Positions 8,841-17,040 of a DNA stretch of 64,000 bases are shown piece by piece. Source of the stretch: Leptospira andrefontaineae (GTDB lineage Bacteria > Spirochaetota > Leptospiria > Leptospirales > Leptospiraceae); the NCBI RefSeq assembly GCF_004770105.1, contig NZ_RQEY01000015.1:1-64000 (forward strand). Direction: 5' to 3'. Each line of letters starts with the position of its first letter. Positions within the stretch are counted from its first letter, which is position 1. The notes beneath the pieces were generated by a model. It had not been told where the DNA came from. It made no database searches and saw only the letters and a list, made by a program, of their open reading frames with translations. The position numbers and the translations under genes were made by a program.

Positions 8841-9077
8841 TTACTTGGAGATCTTCTTATCTTTAGGAAAACAACTCATGCTGAAACCTTCTATCATATA
8901 ACAAATAGCGTCTTTGGTTTCACATCTTAATGCGTCATTATAAGTAGTGCTTTGGATTTCCAGGTCCATACGTTCACAGACCATTTTTTCTTTTGTAGAA
9001 GTTTGGGTGCTTGTGTCTTGGCCAAGCAAACTTCCGGCGAATAGGAAACAAATTGTGAATAATACCGATTTTTTCAT
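8841..9077 (-). CDS. Small exported cysteine-containing protein
   Basis: 78 residues from the ATG at 9077, chosen because GGAG lies 6 bases upstream and because it gives a normal signal peptide (MKKSVLFTICFLFAGSLLGQ). A tandem ATG at 9080 is equally in frame. The mature part, about 57 residues, holds four cysteines (CERMD, RCETKD, ICYM, SCFP), which could form two disulfides in the periplasm. No family recognised. It faces the strong terminator of the convergent gene. Confidence 0.65.
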   Translation of the reverse strand: MKKSVLFTICFLFAGSLLGQDTSTQTSTKEKMVCERMDLEIQSTTYNDALRCETKDAICYMIEGFSMSCFPKDKKISK

Positions 9078-9205
9078 CATACTCTCCGGAGAATCCTCTG
9101 ATTCTATGACCCTTTCAGGTTTCCTCCCGAGAGTCAATCGATTTGAGATAAGGCAAAACTTCGAAAAAAGATTGTGAGACGGTTTGAACCTTCTAATTTG
9201 CCCTG

Positions 9206-10771
9206 ATGAGTTTCCTGAACGGAAAGTTTCGCTCTACATGGATAAGGTTCACATTTTGTTTTTTGTTCCTTCTTCCTTTATTGTATCCGTTCCTATTAAA
9301 ACCTGGTGAACAATTATACTCTGATCATTTAGCTAAATTTATATTGGGAGAATCCGTAGGAAGGAATGGATTTCTTTCGGGCAATTTGGTTCTGCCTTCT
9401 AAAAGTTTAGATCCGGAAGGACATTATTGCCCCACTGAATGTATCCGTATCGGTGAGGAGCTAATTAGTCCATTTCCCGCTGCATTGGGCTATGTATATG
9501 CGGCATTTCTTCCTTGGAGTGGGATTGTTGGCGTGTACGTCGCAGTCACGATTTTGATCCTTCTATCCTTTTTGCTTCTTTCTATCTTATGGGATTGGGA
9601 TCCGATCTATTTGGGAGTTTTGGTCTTAGCCACTCCATTTTTAGTGAATGGATATTTTTTCCCGGATGTAGGTATTGCTTCCTTTTTGTTTATAGGGGGA
9701 AGTTTTCTATTTTTAAGATCAGGAAATTCTTCTTCCTGGCTGAGGTTTGTAAGTTCAGGTTTTATCTGCGCTTCTTCCGCTTGGTTTAGGATAGAAAGTA
9801 TCGTATTTCCGTTTGCATTTTTATTTTTCTTAAGTATATACAAGTTTTCTAATGTAAAAGAAAGAAGGAAAATTTTAGCTTATTCGTTTGGCTTTTTGGT
9901 CGGAGTTGCACTTTTATTTGGAATACAATATATTCTGTATAAACATCCATTAGGTCCAAGATTTTCTTTTAATCAGCCTACAATGTTCTTACTTCCTTGG
10001 AAGAAGTGGAAAATTTACACAGGGCTATTGATCGCTAACCCGAATCGGATCGGTTTTTTCGGATATACTCCTGCGTTTTTGATCGTTCTGTTTTTCTTTG
10101 TATATTATATTTTCATTAAGAAGAATCCTTTTAAGAGAATTTCTGCGCTTGAGATCTCAAATCGAGAACTGTTCGTTTATTCCGGCCTGGCTGCGTTTTT
10201 GGCTTTAGTGATTTCTGCACCAAACGACGGGATCATAGATTTTGGTTCTAGATATCTTCATTTGAGTTTGCCTGTTTTTGCAGGAATGTTCTTGATCTTG
10301 CTGGAAAATATAGGGGAGAAGTTTCGTAAGATTGCAAAAATTGTTCTATTTACGATCCTTCTCTATTCAGTTTATATCAGTTTTTCCTATACCCAAATTT
10401 TAGGAAAGTATGGAAGAACGACCACTAAACTGAATACAATCTATTTGGAACAAAAGCCTGATTTGGTTGTGGTTCAGATCAGGACATATTCGCAGATTTT
10501 AGGAAAATATTTTTTCCAAACTCCTTCTGTTTGGCTTATGAGAGAAGGTCATATTAAAAACTTCTTCTCTAAGAATCGTCCCGATCAATTTAAAAAAATA
10601 TTATTTGTTCAAACGAAAGCTTCTATCGCGCAAAATTTAAATGAGTCTGATCCTTTTCTGAAAAATAAATATTATGAAAGTATTACCCAAGCCTTGGGTC
10701 CTGATTACAAAAAGGTTTGGTCGGAAAATAAGGAAGATGTTCTACTTTTCTCTATGGAAAGAAAAAAGTAG
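9206..10771 (+). CDS. Polytopic membrane protein, GT-C-type glycosyltransferase-like (Leptospira family)
   Basis: 521 residues with about ten transmembrane helices and a soluble C-terminal part from about 420. An early periplasmic-type loop carries acidic and polar residues (YSDHLAKF, DPEGHYCPTEC) in the place where GT-C glycosyltransferases keep catalytic Asp. The layout matches a Leptospira-specific family of putative glycosyltransferases (recalled as LA_3751/LA_3752-like). If correct, it would move sugars from a polyprenyl-phosphate donor during envelope assembly. The neighbours do not belong to a polysaccharide cluster. Family is a moderate call, function an inference. Confidence 0.65.
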   Translation: MSFLNGKFRSTWIRFTFCFLFLLPLLYPFLLKPGEQLYSDHLAKFILGESVGRNGFLSGNLVLPSKSLDPEGHYCPTECIRIGEELISPFPAALGYVYAAFLPWSGIVGVYVAVTILILLSFLLLSILWDWDPIYLGVLVLATPFLVNGYFFPDVGIASFLFIGGSFLFLRSGNSSSWLRFVSSGFICASSAWFRIESIVFPFAFLFFLSIYKFSNVKERRKILAYSFGFLVGVALLFGIQYILYKHPLGPRFSFNQPTMFLLPWKKWKIYTGLLIANPNRIGFFGYTPAFLIVLFFFVYYIFIKKNPFKRISALEISNRELFVYSGLAAFLALVISAPNDGIIDFGSRYLHLSLPVFAGMFLILLENIGEKFRKIAKIVLFTILLYSVYISFSYTQILGKYGRTTTKLNTIYLEQKPDLVVVQIRTYSQILGKYFFQTPSVWLMREGHIKNFFSKNRPDQFKKILFVQTKASIAQNLNESDPFLKNKYYESITQALGPDYKKVWSENKEDVLLFSMERKK

Positions 10772-10802
10772 AACCTGACCAGCTTGCGGCTTAGCTCCAA
10801 TC

Positions 10803-11210
10803 CTACTCGTTCAAAAAGAAGAAGAAAAAGAATCCTGCTGCTTGTGCTCTTGGAATTCCTGATGCACTTCCGATCAAGGAACCATTTTTTCGTACGTCAC
10901 CATTACTATCAATGCGTCCGATCAGACTTCCGTTCTTGCGTACGTCTCCACTGGAATCAATCGAGCCTACTAGTGAACCGTTCAGTCGGAAGTCTCCGTT
11001 AGATTCGATCTTACCGATCAGGCTTCCGTTTTTCCGAACATCCCCACCGGATTCAAATCTTCCCACGAGAGATCCGTTCAGTCTTACATCTCCATTGGAG
11101 TCGATACTGCCAATAAGAGAGCCGTTCTTTCTCAGATCACCTGCCTGCAAGGCCCCAAAGCCAGCGCTCAAAAAGAGAACCGCAACTACGAGTTTCAAAA
11201 TTGGTTTCAT
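10803..11210 (-). CDS. Exported six-repeat protein (beta-flower-like)
   Basis: 135 residues: a signal peptide (about 1-23, ending LQAG), then six near-identical 16-residue repeats of the form GDVRKNGSLIGxIDSN, then a short tail with six consecutive phenylalanines (GFFFFFFLNE). The repeats alternate RKNGSLIG and RLNGSLVG units and are also repeated at DNA level every 48 bp. Each unit predicts a beta-hairpin, so a closed beta-propeller-like or beta-solenoid fold is likely; I recall a so-called five-fold beta-flower family with this motif. The start is supported by GGAG 8 bases upstream. Function unknown, probably surface or periplasmic. Confidence 0.8.
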   Translation of the reverse strand: MKPILKLVVAVLFLSAGFGALQAGDLRKNGSLIGSIDSNGDVRLNGSLVGRFESGGDVRKNGSLIGKIESNGDFRLNGSLVGSIDSSGDVRKNGSLIGRIDSNGDVRKNGSLIGSASGIPRAQAAGFFFFFFLNE

Positions 11211-11432
11211 TCATGTATCTCCGTTCTTATATTAATAAGTTCCGTCGTATGCCAAAGGTAACAAGTATGAAGATATTTTTTGCAGTGTATTTTCTTGGAG
11301 CGGGTTGTTCTACCTGTCTCAGAGACCTAAGTTACTTCGGTTCATTGATTAAAATGTATTGTCTATTCCCTTTGTCTAAACTGAGTCTGCTTGTGTGAGT
11401 ATAAGATTTTAAAGATCGATCAAATTATAACG

Positions 11433-11903
11433 TTATTCTATATCCTCATCGGATTCTAATTCTATTTCGCAAAATTTAGAATAATATTTGGATTGTATCT
11501 CTTTTCTTTCCTTCACGATTCCTGAGATTGGAATAAAGAAAATGGATTTAAGTCCATACAATCTTCCATAAACTCCATCTCCTTTTTTATAAGAAACTCT
11601 GGAATCGATACGGAATCTTAAGATCTTCTTTCCAATAATCTGTGCAGAGGCCAGGAAGACTTGGTCGGAATCAAATAGCTCTAGATAAAATTTAGGAAGA
11701 AGTCTAAATGTATTTTTTAAAAAAGACGTTTGGGTCATATAAATGGATTCTATCGAAAAGAGCGGACAAATAGGTATCATCCGTCTTAAAATCCCATGTT
11801 TTCGGTTACGATTCTGTAAAAAGAAGGGTTCGAAAAAATCCTTCTCAAATGATACGTATTTTTGATTGTCTCGGAATTTCCCCAAAGAAAGAATGTCCGG
11901 CAT
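11433..11903 (-). CDS. Hypothetical protein, possibly PilZ-like
   Basis: About 156 residues from the ATG at 11903; a TTG at 11933 would extend it. The composition is that of a soluble mixed alpha/beta protein (KFYLELFDSDQVFLASAQIIGKKILRFRIDSR, given here in part) with an acidic C-terminus (ESDEDIE). The SYKKGDGVYGRLYGL segment faintly recalls PilZ-type beta barrels, but I cannot claim it. Its 5' end overlaps the start of the divergent WYL regulator by about 11 bp, which is unusual, so the real start may lie downstream (ATG at 11780 or 11738). Confidence 0.5.
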   Translation of the reverse strand: MPDILSLGKFRDNQKYVSFEKDFFEPFFLQNRNRKHGILRRMIPICPLFSIESIYMTQTSFLKNTFRLLPKFYLELFDSDQVFLASAQIIGKKILRFRIDSRVSYKKGDGVYGRLYGLKSIFFIPISGIVKERKEIQSKYYSKFCEIELESDEDIE

Positions 11904-12849
11904 GAATCCAAGTACGAAAAAACTCCAAACCAAATTAGCGGTGATTCATCTTTTGCAGGAAAACAAAAGAATGAGTTTGGAGGATCTTTCCAAGTATTCC
12001 GGTATCGATGATATAAAAGATCTTAAAAAAGAGCTCGGAAAATTGTACATGGTAGGCTCTTACCCATATACTCCGGACCAATTTGTGGAATTGGATTATG
12101 ATGGAGAGACGATCGGCATTCGTATGCCTTTAACTCTGGAACAAGGTTTGGTTTTAAGCGTTAAAGAATGGGCCACAATCCGAAAATTATTTTTGGAAGA
12201 AGATGAAAAGGAAACAGGTTCTTCCAGGAAAAAGATACTAAAATCTATATTAGATAAAATACATACAATTCTTCCTTCCGCAGGAATTCCAAGTGAGAAC
12301 GAATTAAAGAAGAATATAGACGATTCTATCTCCGAAGGTAAATCTTTACAGATCAAATATCGCGCTCAGGGAGAGGTAGATCCTGAATCCAGGAAAGTAG
12401 ATCCTTGGGCATTATTAAGTTTTAGAGAAGAATATCTGATCGGTTATTGTCATTCCAGGAAGGCACCTCGAACATTTAGATTGGATTCTATCTTACAGCT
12501 GAATAAAACCCAGGAAAATGTCGCAGAGATCCCAGACCAAGAAAGAAAGAATGCAATCTCCAAATTGAAAGAATTTTTGAAAGGAGGAGAAGGGGACTCC
12601 AATTTTGCGGAGATCTATCATACCGCAGATGTATATTTTAATCTACATTCTCGCATACATTTAGAAAGAACTTCTAACAAAAAGCAGATAGGAGATACCA
12701 CATATTATCTTTCTAAGGCAAGGATCAGAAACCAGGATTGGTTTTTGTCTGTTCTAAAAGGTTTTGGTCCGAATGTAATTCTTCATAGTCCACCTGAGTT
12801 AAAAGAAAGAATGACTGCATACTGGGAGACTATTTCTTCCGGTTCGTAA
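11893..12849 (+). CDS. WYL-domain transcriptional regulator (PafC-like)
   Basis: About 318 residues. An N-terminal helix-turn-helix region (KLAVIHLLQENKRMSLEDLSK) is followed by a linker and a classical WYL domain: LQIKYRAQ, then DPWALLSFREEYLIGYCH, then RTFRLDSI, where YLIGYCH and the following Arg form the ligand pocket. Relatives regulate the DNA-damage response (PafBC) or sense oligonucleotides. Unlike the WYL protein at 2830-3849 it has a textbook motif. ATG 11893 was chosen over a TTG at 11866 and an ATG at 11902. It lies 51 bp upstream of ispE and may be co-transcribed with it. Confidence 0.85.
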   Translation: MSGMNPSTKKLQTKLAVIHLLQENKRMSLEDLSKYSGIDDIKDLKKELGKLYMVGSYPYTPDQFVELDYDGETIGIRMPLTLEQGLVLSVKEWATIRKLFLEEDEKETGSSRKKILKSILDKIHTILPSAGIPSENELKKNIDDSISEGKSLQIKYRAQGEVDPESRKVDPWALLSFREEYLIGYCHSRKAPRTFRLDSILQLNKTQENVAEIPDQERKNAISKLKEFLKGGEGDSNFAEIYHTADVYFNLHSRIHLERTSNKKQIGDTTYYLSKARIRNQDWFLSVLKGFGPNVILHSPPELKERMTAYWETISSGS

Positions 12850-12900
12850 GCTCGGGAATCGATTGACTCTTCTCTCTTTACCATTGATTCAGGATATACC

Positions 12901-13794
12901 TTGCTTTCTCCCGCTAAGATCAATTTAGGATTAGAGATCCCTTACAAAAGGCCTGATGGATTTCATGAGATCCGAAGTGTATTCTTACGTTTGAATTGGG
13001 GAGATGATATCCAAATAGAACCGATCACTTCCGGATCTTTCGAGTTGGTCTCTAATAATCAGATCATTTTGGAAAAAAGGCGTTTCTACGATGAGGTCTC
13101 TGAGAAAGGGGATCTAAGTAAAAATATTCTTTTCAAAACATTTTCCAAGATAAGAGCTCATTACAGAGAACTTCCCGGAGTCAGGATCCATCTTACTAAA
13201 AAAATTCCTCCTGCTGCAGGTCTGGGAGGTGGATCTACAAACGCTGCATCACTTTTCTCTTTTTATTTTGGCCTGAGTCCGGAGTTTAATTCGGATCATA
13301 TTTTTAAATTGGCAGCTGAGATCGGAGCTGACGTTCCCTTCTTCTTATCCGAAAATCATTGTTTGGTGTCTGGAAAAGGTGAGATCTTAAAAGATATCCA
13401 AGTGCATCCCGGACAGGGAATTTTAGCCTTAACTCCTCAGGTACTCTCAACCGCCGAAATGTACGCAGGTCTCAAAAAGCCTTTACAAGCCGACCCTCCC
13501 TCGAAAAGATGGATTTCTCTAGACAAAGACGTTGAATTTTCTTTAAAAGAAGGGAATTGGGCGGCTTTGAGAGAAAAGCTCGTAAACGACTTCGAGCCTC
13601 TTGCCTTCCAAAAGTTTCCCCAACTCGGGAAATTAAAGGAAAGTTTTTTGGCGAATGGAGCTAGTTATTCCTCCTTAACTGGATCTGGATCTTGTATCTA
13701 TGGTTTAGTGCAGGGATTGGAGATACGGGAAGAGCTGTTAGCCAAAATGCAAACGGAATTTCCCGACCTTACGTTTGTAAGCTTTAATTATTAA
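12901..13794 (+). CDS. ispE: 4-diphosphocytidyl-2-C-methyl-D-erythritol kinase
   Basis: 297 residues, the usual IspE length. It phosphorylates CDP-methylerythritol in the MEP pathway to isoprenoids. GHMP-kinase motifs are present: SPAKINLGLEI at the N-terminus, the ATP-binding glycine loop PPAAGLGGGSTNAA (103-116), the GADVPFFL catalytic aspartate region and SLTGSGSCIYG near the C-terminus. The start is a TTG preceded by AGGAT at good spacing; the protein would lack the conserved N-terminus if a later start were used. It heads the conserved block ispE, tRNA-Gln, glmU, prs, rplY, pth known from other bacteria. Confidence 0.95.
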   Translation: MLSPAKINLGLEIPYKRPDGFHEIRSVFLRLNWGDDIQIEPITSGSFELVSNNQIILEKRRFYDEVSEKGDLSKNILFKTFSKIRAHYRELPGVRIHLTKKIPPAAGLGGGSTNAASLFSFYFGLSPEFNSDHIFKLAAEIGADVPFFLSENHCLVSGKGEILKDIQVHPGQGILALTPQVLSTAEMYAGLKKPLQADPPSKRWISLDKDVEFSLKEGNWAALREKLVNDFEPLAFQKFPQLGKLKESFLANGASYSSLTGSGSCIYGLVQGLEIREELLAKMQTEFPDLTFVSFNY

Positions 13795-13804
13795 AGAATG
13801 AAAC

Positions 13805-13880
<76 letters not shown>

Positions 13881-13905
13881 CTGTTTGATTTCACCGGATT
13901 ACTGA

Positions 13906-14661
13906 ATGGACGCCAAAAAGGAAGCAGTCGCCGTAGTATTAGCTGCGGGAAAGGGAACCCGCATGAAGACGGAGCTCCCAAAGGTGGCTGTTCCTTTAAA
14001 TGGAAAGCCCCTTTTAAACCATGTTATTGATCATCTCAAAGAAGCAGGGATCAATGACATAGTCATAGTTGTAGGCTATAAAAAAGAAGAAGTCCAAGCA
14101 CTATGCTCAGGAATTCCTGGCATTCGTTTCGCCGAACAAAAAGAGCAATTAGGCACAGCTCACGCAGTATTAAGCGCCGAAGAATTTGTAAAATCCCATA
14201 AAGGTCCTATCCTTGTGGCCTGTGGCGATGTTCCAATGATCACAGGAGACACATTCGGCTCTCTCGTTTCCACTCATGTCCAAAATGGATTCTCTGCTAC
14301 TCTTCTTTCCGCTAAGGTAGATGTTCCTAGCGGTTACGGAAGGATCGTTCGTAATTCTTCCGGAGAAGTAACCGCAATCGTTGAAGAAAAAGACGCAGAT
14401 GCGGAACAGAAAAAAATAAACGAGATCAACACCGGAACTTACGTATTCAGTTCCGAAATTCTTTTCGAATCTCTTAGAAAAATAGGAAACAGCAACGCTC
14501 AGGGAGAATATTATCTTCCTGATCTAGTAGAGTTGTACAAAAAAGAAGGAAAAAAGTTGGGCGCAGTGATTCTTAAAAACAGCGGAGAAAGCCAAGGTGT
14601 GAATTCTCCCGCAGATCTGGAAAACTTAGCGGCAGTTTTAAATGGAGCGGTTACAAAATGA
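13906..14661 (+). CDS. glmU: UDP-GlcNAc pyrophosphorylase, GlmU N-terminal domain only
   Basis: 251 residues: only the nucleotidyltransferase half of GlmU, which makes UDP-GlcNAc from GlcNAc-1-phosphate and UTP. The signature [15 protein letters not shown] (12-26) carries the catalytic Arg and Lys; [14 protein letters not shown] (metal-binding Asp), YGRIVR, VEEKDA and EINTGTY follow in order. The left-handed beta-helix acetyltransferase domain, normally about 200 further residues, is absent; a candidate is the protein at 49929-50978. It overlaps prs by 4 bp (ATGA), so translation is probably coupled. The order glmU-prs-rplY-pth is conserved in other bacteria, for example Bacillus. Confidence 0.93.
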   Translation: MDAKKEAVAVVLAAGKGTRMKTELPKVAVPLNGKPLLNHVIDHLKEAGINDIVIVVGYKKEEVQALCSGIPGIRFAEQKEQLGTAHAVLSAEEFVKSHKGPILVACGDVPMITGDTFGSLVSTHVQNGFSATLLSAKVDVPSGYGRIVRNSSGEVTAIVEEKDADAEQKKINEINTGTYVFSSEILFESLRKIGNSNAQGEYYLPDLVELYKKEGKKLGAVILKNSGESQGVNSPADLENLAAVLNGAVTK

Positions 14662-15599
14662 GCGGCTCTAATATCGCAGTTTTTTCAGGATCTTCTAACC
14701 GTACGATCGCAAATGAAATTTGCCAAGAGTTAGGAATAGCTCCGGGCAAGATCAATCTTCGTAAATTTTCCGACGGAGAGATTGCGGTTAAGATAGAAGA
14801 GAATGTAAGAGGAAGAGACGTATTTGTAATCCAATCAACTTCCGCTCCAGCAAACGACAACTTGATGGAATTACTTTTGATCATGGACGCGTTAAGACGT
14901 GCTTCCGCCGAAAGTATTTCTGTAGTTGTTCCTTATTACGGTTACGGACGCCAAGATAGAAAAGCGGAACCAAGAGTTCCGATTTCCGCAAGAGTTGTTG
15001 CAGATCTGATCGAAGTTTTAGGTCCAACAAGAGTGATCGTAATGGATCTTCATGCGGACCAGATCCAAGGGTTCTTTAAAGTTCCTGTGGATAATTTACA
15101 TTTCAGCCCCGTGCTCGTAGAATATATCTTAAGCAAGAAATTCGAAGATCTAGTTATCGTTTCTCCGGACTCCGGTGGTGCGGAAAGAGCCAGATCTTTC
15201 GGTAAAAAAGTGAACGCAACTTTAGCGATCATAGACAAGAGAAGACCGAAAGCAAACGTTTCCGAAGTGATGAATGTGATCGGAGAGATAGAAGGTAAGA
15301 ATTGTATCCTTCTAGACGATATGATCGACACTGCAGGTACTATCTGTAAAGCAGCAGATGCTCTTTTAAAGAATGGAGCAAAGTCTGTATATTGTGCGGC
15401 AACTCATGGAGTTCTTTCCGGAGAAGCTATCGATCGTTTGAACTCTACTCCTTTCACGGAGGTCGTATTATCTAATACGATCGAGATCCCGGAGTCCAAA
15501 AAAATCACTAAGTTAAAAACTCTCTCTGTAGCTCCGTTATTCGCAGCTGCGATCCAGAGAATATCGACCAATCAATCGGTCAGCGACCTATTTATATAA
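14658..15599 (+). CDS. prs: Ribose-phosphate pyrophosphokinase
   Basis: 313 residues, normal class I PRPP synthetase length. It transfers pyrophosphate from ATP to ribose-5-phosphate, feeding nucleotide, His and Trp synthesis. Visible motifs: [12 protein letters not shown] (substrate region), [11 protein letters not shown] (flexible catalytic loop), the PRPP signature starting [13 protein letters not shown] (about 130), [12 protein letters not shown] and the ribose-binding [11 protein letters not shown]. Overlaps glmU by 4 bp and precedes rplY by 17 bp. Confidence 0.97.
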   Translation: MSGSNIAVFSGSSNRTIANEICQELGIAPGKINLRKFSDGEIAVKIEENVRGRDVFVIQSTSAPANDNLMELLLIMDALRRASAESISVVVPYYGYGRQDRKAEPRVPISARVVADLIEVLGPTRVIVMDLHADQIQGFFKVPVDNLHFSPVLVEYILSKKFEDLVIVSPDSGGAERARSFGKKVNATLAIIDKRRPKANVSEVMNVIGEIEGKNCILLDDMIDTAGTICKAADALLKNGAKSVYCAATHGVLSGEAIDRLNSTPFTEVVLSNTIEIPESKKITKLKTLSVAPLFAAAIQRISTNQSVSDLFI

Positions 15600-15616
15600 G
15601 AACAAGGGTAAAGACA

Positions 15617-16252
15617 ATGAGCCACAAATTAGCTGTTAAAAAAAGGACTGAAACCGGCAAGAACGTAAACAATCGTCTTCGCGCGGATGGACAAGTTCCT
15701 ATTAACATTATCGGGAGCGGAAATGCCGCTTCCGGTTCCGTAAACGAGAAAGAACTTGAAAAATTAGTTCATTCCGGTATCCGCCAATCCACTCTAATCG
15801 AGTTGGATGTAGAGGGAGAAGGGATCCAAAAGGTTTTCGTTAAAGAAGTACAACGTTTTCCTGAAATCGACAGAATTCGCCACGTAGACTTCTACAAAGT
15901 TGAGCCTGGTAAGAAGATCGTTACTAAGATCGGAATTCGCACCGAGGGAACTGCAAAAGGTTCTAAGATGGGTGGTCAGTTCGACCATTTGATCCACGAG
16001 ATCCGTGTGAAAACGGTTCCTGAGGATCTTCTTGAGACTCTGGTTCTAGATGTAACCGATCTAGATGTAGGCGATTTTATCAAAGTTAGTAACTTAAAAG
16101 TTCCTGCAAGCTGGGAAATTTTAGTAAACGGAGATCCGATCGTAGCAGCAGTTCTAAAAACCAAAGCTTTACTTGCTCAAGAAAGAGCAGAAGCTAAGGA
16201 AGCTGCCGGAGCGAAACCGGGAGCAAAAGCCGGAGCTAAAAAAGGGAAATAA
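15617..16252 (+). CDS. rplY: 50S ribosomal protein L25 (Ctc, long form)
   Basis: 211 residues: an N-terminal 5S-rRNA-binding L25 domain (1 to about 95, KKRTETGKNVNNRLRADGQVP and the RHVDFY motif) followed by the TL5/Ctc beta domain (about 98-190) and a low-complexity Ala/Gly/Lys tail (GAKPGAKAGAKKGK). It binds 5S rRNA in the large subunit and is linked to stress in firmicutes. Between prs and pth, as in many genomes. Confidence 0.95.
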   Translation: MSHKLAVKKRTETGKNVNNRLRADGQVPINIIGSGNAASGSVNEKELEKLVHSGIRQSTLIELDVEGEGIQKVFVKEVQRFPEIDRIRHVDFYKVEPGKKIVTKIGIRTEGTAKGSKMGGQFDHLIHEIRVKTVPEDLLETLVLDVTDLDVGDFIKVSNLKVPASWEILVNGDPIVAAVLKTKALLAQERAEAKEAAGAKPGAKAGAKKGK

Positions 16253-16294
16253 TTTCCCCGTCCCGAGATCTAAAAAATTGGAGTACGTTATTGT

Positions 16295-16858
16295 ATGAAG
16301 CTAATCGTCGGACTGGGTAACCCCGGAGACAAATACAATAATAACCGAGCTAATATCGGCTTCAAAATTTTGGACGTGATCGCCAATAATATAAACGTTG
16401 AGATCAAGACTAAAAAGAAAAAGTCTTTGATCGGGCGAGGCGATTTTGAAGGAGAAGAGGTTGTATTATTAAAACCTCAGACTTTCAGCGATCTATCGGG
16501 AGAGTCCGTACTGTACATAGCTTCCTTCCTGAAAATTCAGGTACAGGATATTCTTGTAATCCATGAAGATTTAACCTTACCCTTGGGTAAAATTGTAGTG
16601 GATAAGGGAGCTAACGGGAACGAAAATCCTGGGATCAAATCAGTGATCCAATCCTTGCGTTCTCCAAATTTTATCCGTATCCGTATCGGGATCGGTAACG
16701 ACCAATTCGATGGCACTAATTTGGACGGATTTTTGAAGGAAGATTTCCAACCTCTAGAAAACTTAAGTTTGATCCAAATCATCAACGACGCGGAAGCAGC
16801 GATTCGCTCCATCAGTTTGGGCGATATTGAAGACGTGATCGAAAAATACAGATTGTAA
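16295..16858 (+). CDS. pth: Peptidyl-tRNA hydrolase homologue lacking catalytic residues
   Basis: 187 residues with the Pth fold signature (LIVGLGNPGDKY at the N-terminus, IRIRIGIGND in the middle) and the expected position after rplY. Active Pth releases peptides from peptidyl-tRNA using a catalytic His and supporting Asn/Asp residues. Against the E. coli enzyme the His20 position is Ala19 (NRANIG), Asn68 is Asp66 (TFSDLSG), Asp93 is Glu91 (VIHEDLT) and Asn114 is Pro112 (NENPGIK). Only the first Asn (Asn9) remains. I read these codons directly, so they are not translation errors. It may be a pseudoenzyme or have a changed mechanism; a separate active Pth would then be needed. Confidence 0.85.
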   Translation: MKLIVGLGNPGDKYNNNRANIGFKILDVIANNINVEIKTKKKKSLIGRGDFEGEEVVLLKPQTFSDLSGESVLYIASFLKIQVQDILVIHEDLTLPLGKIVVDKGANGNENPGIKSVIQSLRSPNFIRIRIGIGNDQFDGTNLDGFLKEDFQPLENLSLIQIINDAEAAIRSISLGDIEDVIEKYRL

Positions 16859-16896
16859 AAATCCTTTACTTTTCCGGAAAAAAAGGGACTCTGATT

Positions 16897-17040
16897 GTGG
16901 GAACCTTTTCTGCGGAATCGGTTTCCAAATATTACCGGTTTACGATTCCGGCAGGTCCAAGACCTGTTTCCTTTAGTCTAACCTACGGGAAGAATGTGGC
17001 TCCGAAGAGATGGCGGAGCTTGGGAGTTACACATGAATAA
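16897..17040 (+). CDS. Possible small ORF overlapping the ftsH start
   Basis: A 47-codon frame starts with GTG at 16897, with AAGGGA 8 bases upstream, and ends TAA at 17038-17040, overlapping the ftsH ATG (17033) by 8 bp. The peptide begins [15 protein letters not shown] and contains [18 protein letters not shown], a protein-like composition. The overlap would allow translational coupling to ftsH. In several bacteria tilS sits just before ftsH, so a remnant is another possibility, but I see no tilS motif. Could equally be chance. Confidence 0.4.
   Translation: MGTFSAESVSKYYRFTIPAGPRPVSFSLTYGKNVAPKRWRSLGVTHE

Noticed and set aside
11201..11398. Plus-strand frame with an inner start giving a lipoprotein-like beginning (MKIFFAVYFLGAGC).
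   Set aside because: The rest is short and not protein-like, there is no good ribosome site, and its 5' part overlaps the repeat-protein gene on the other strand.
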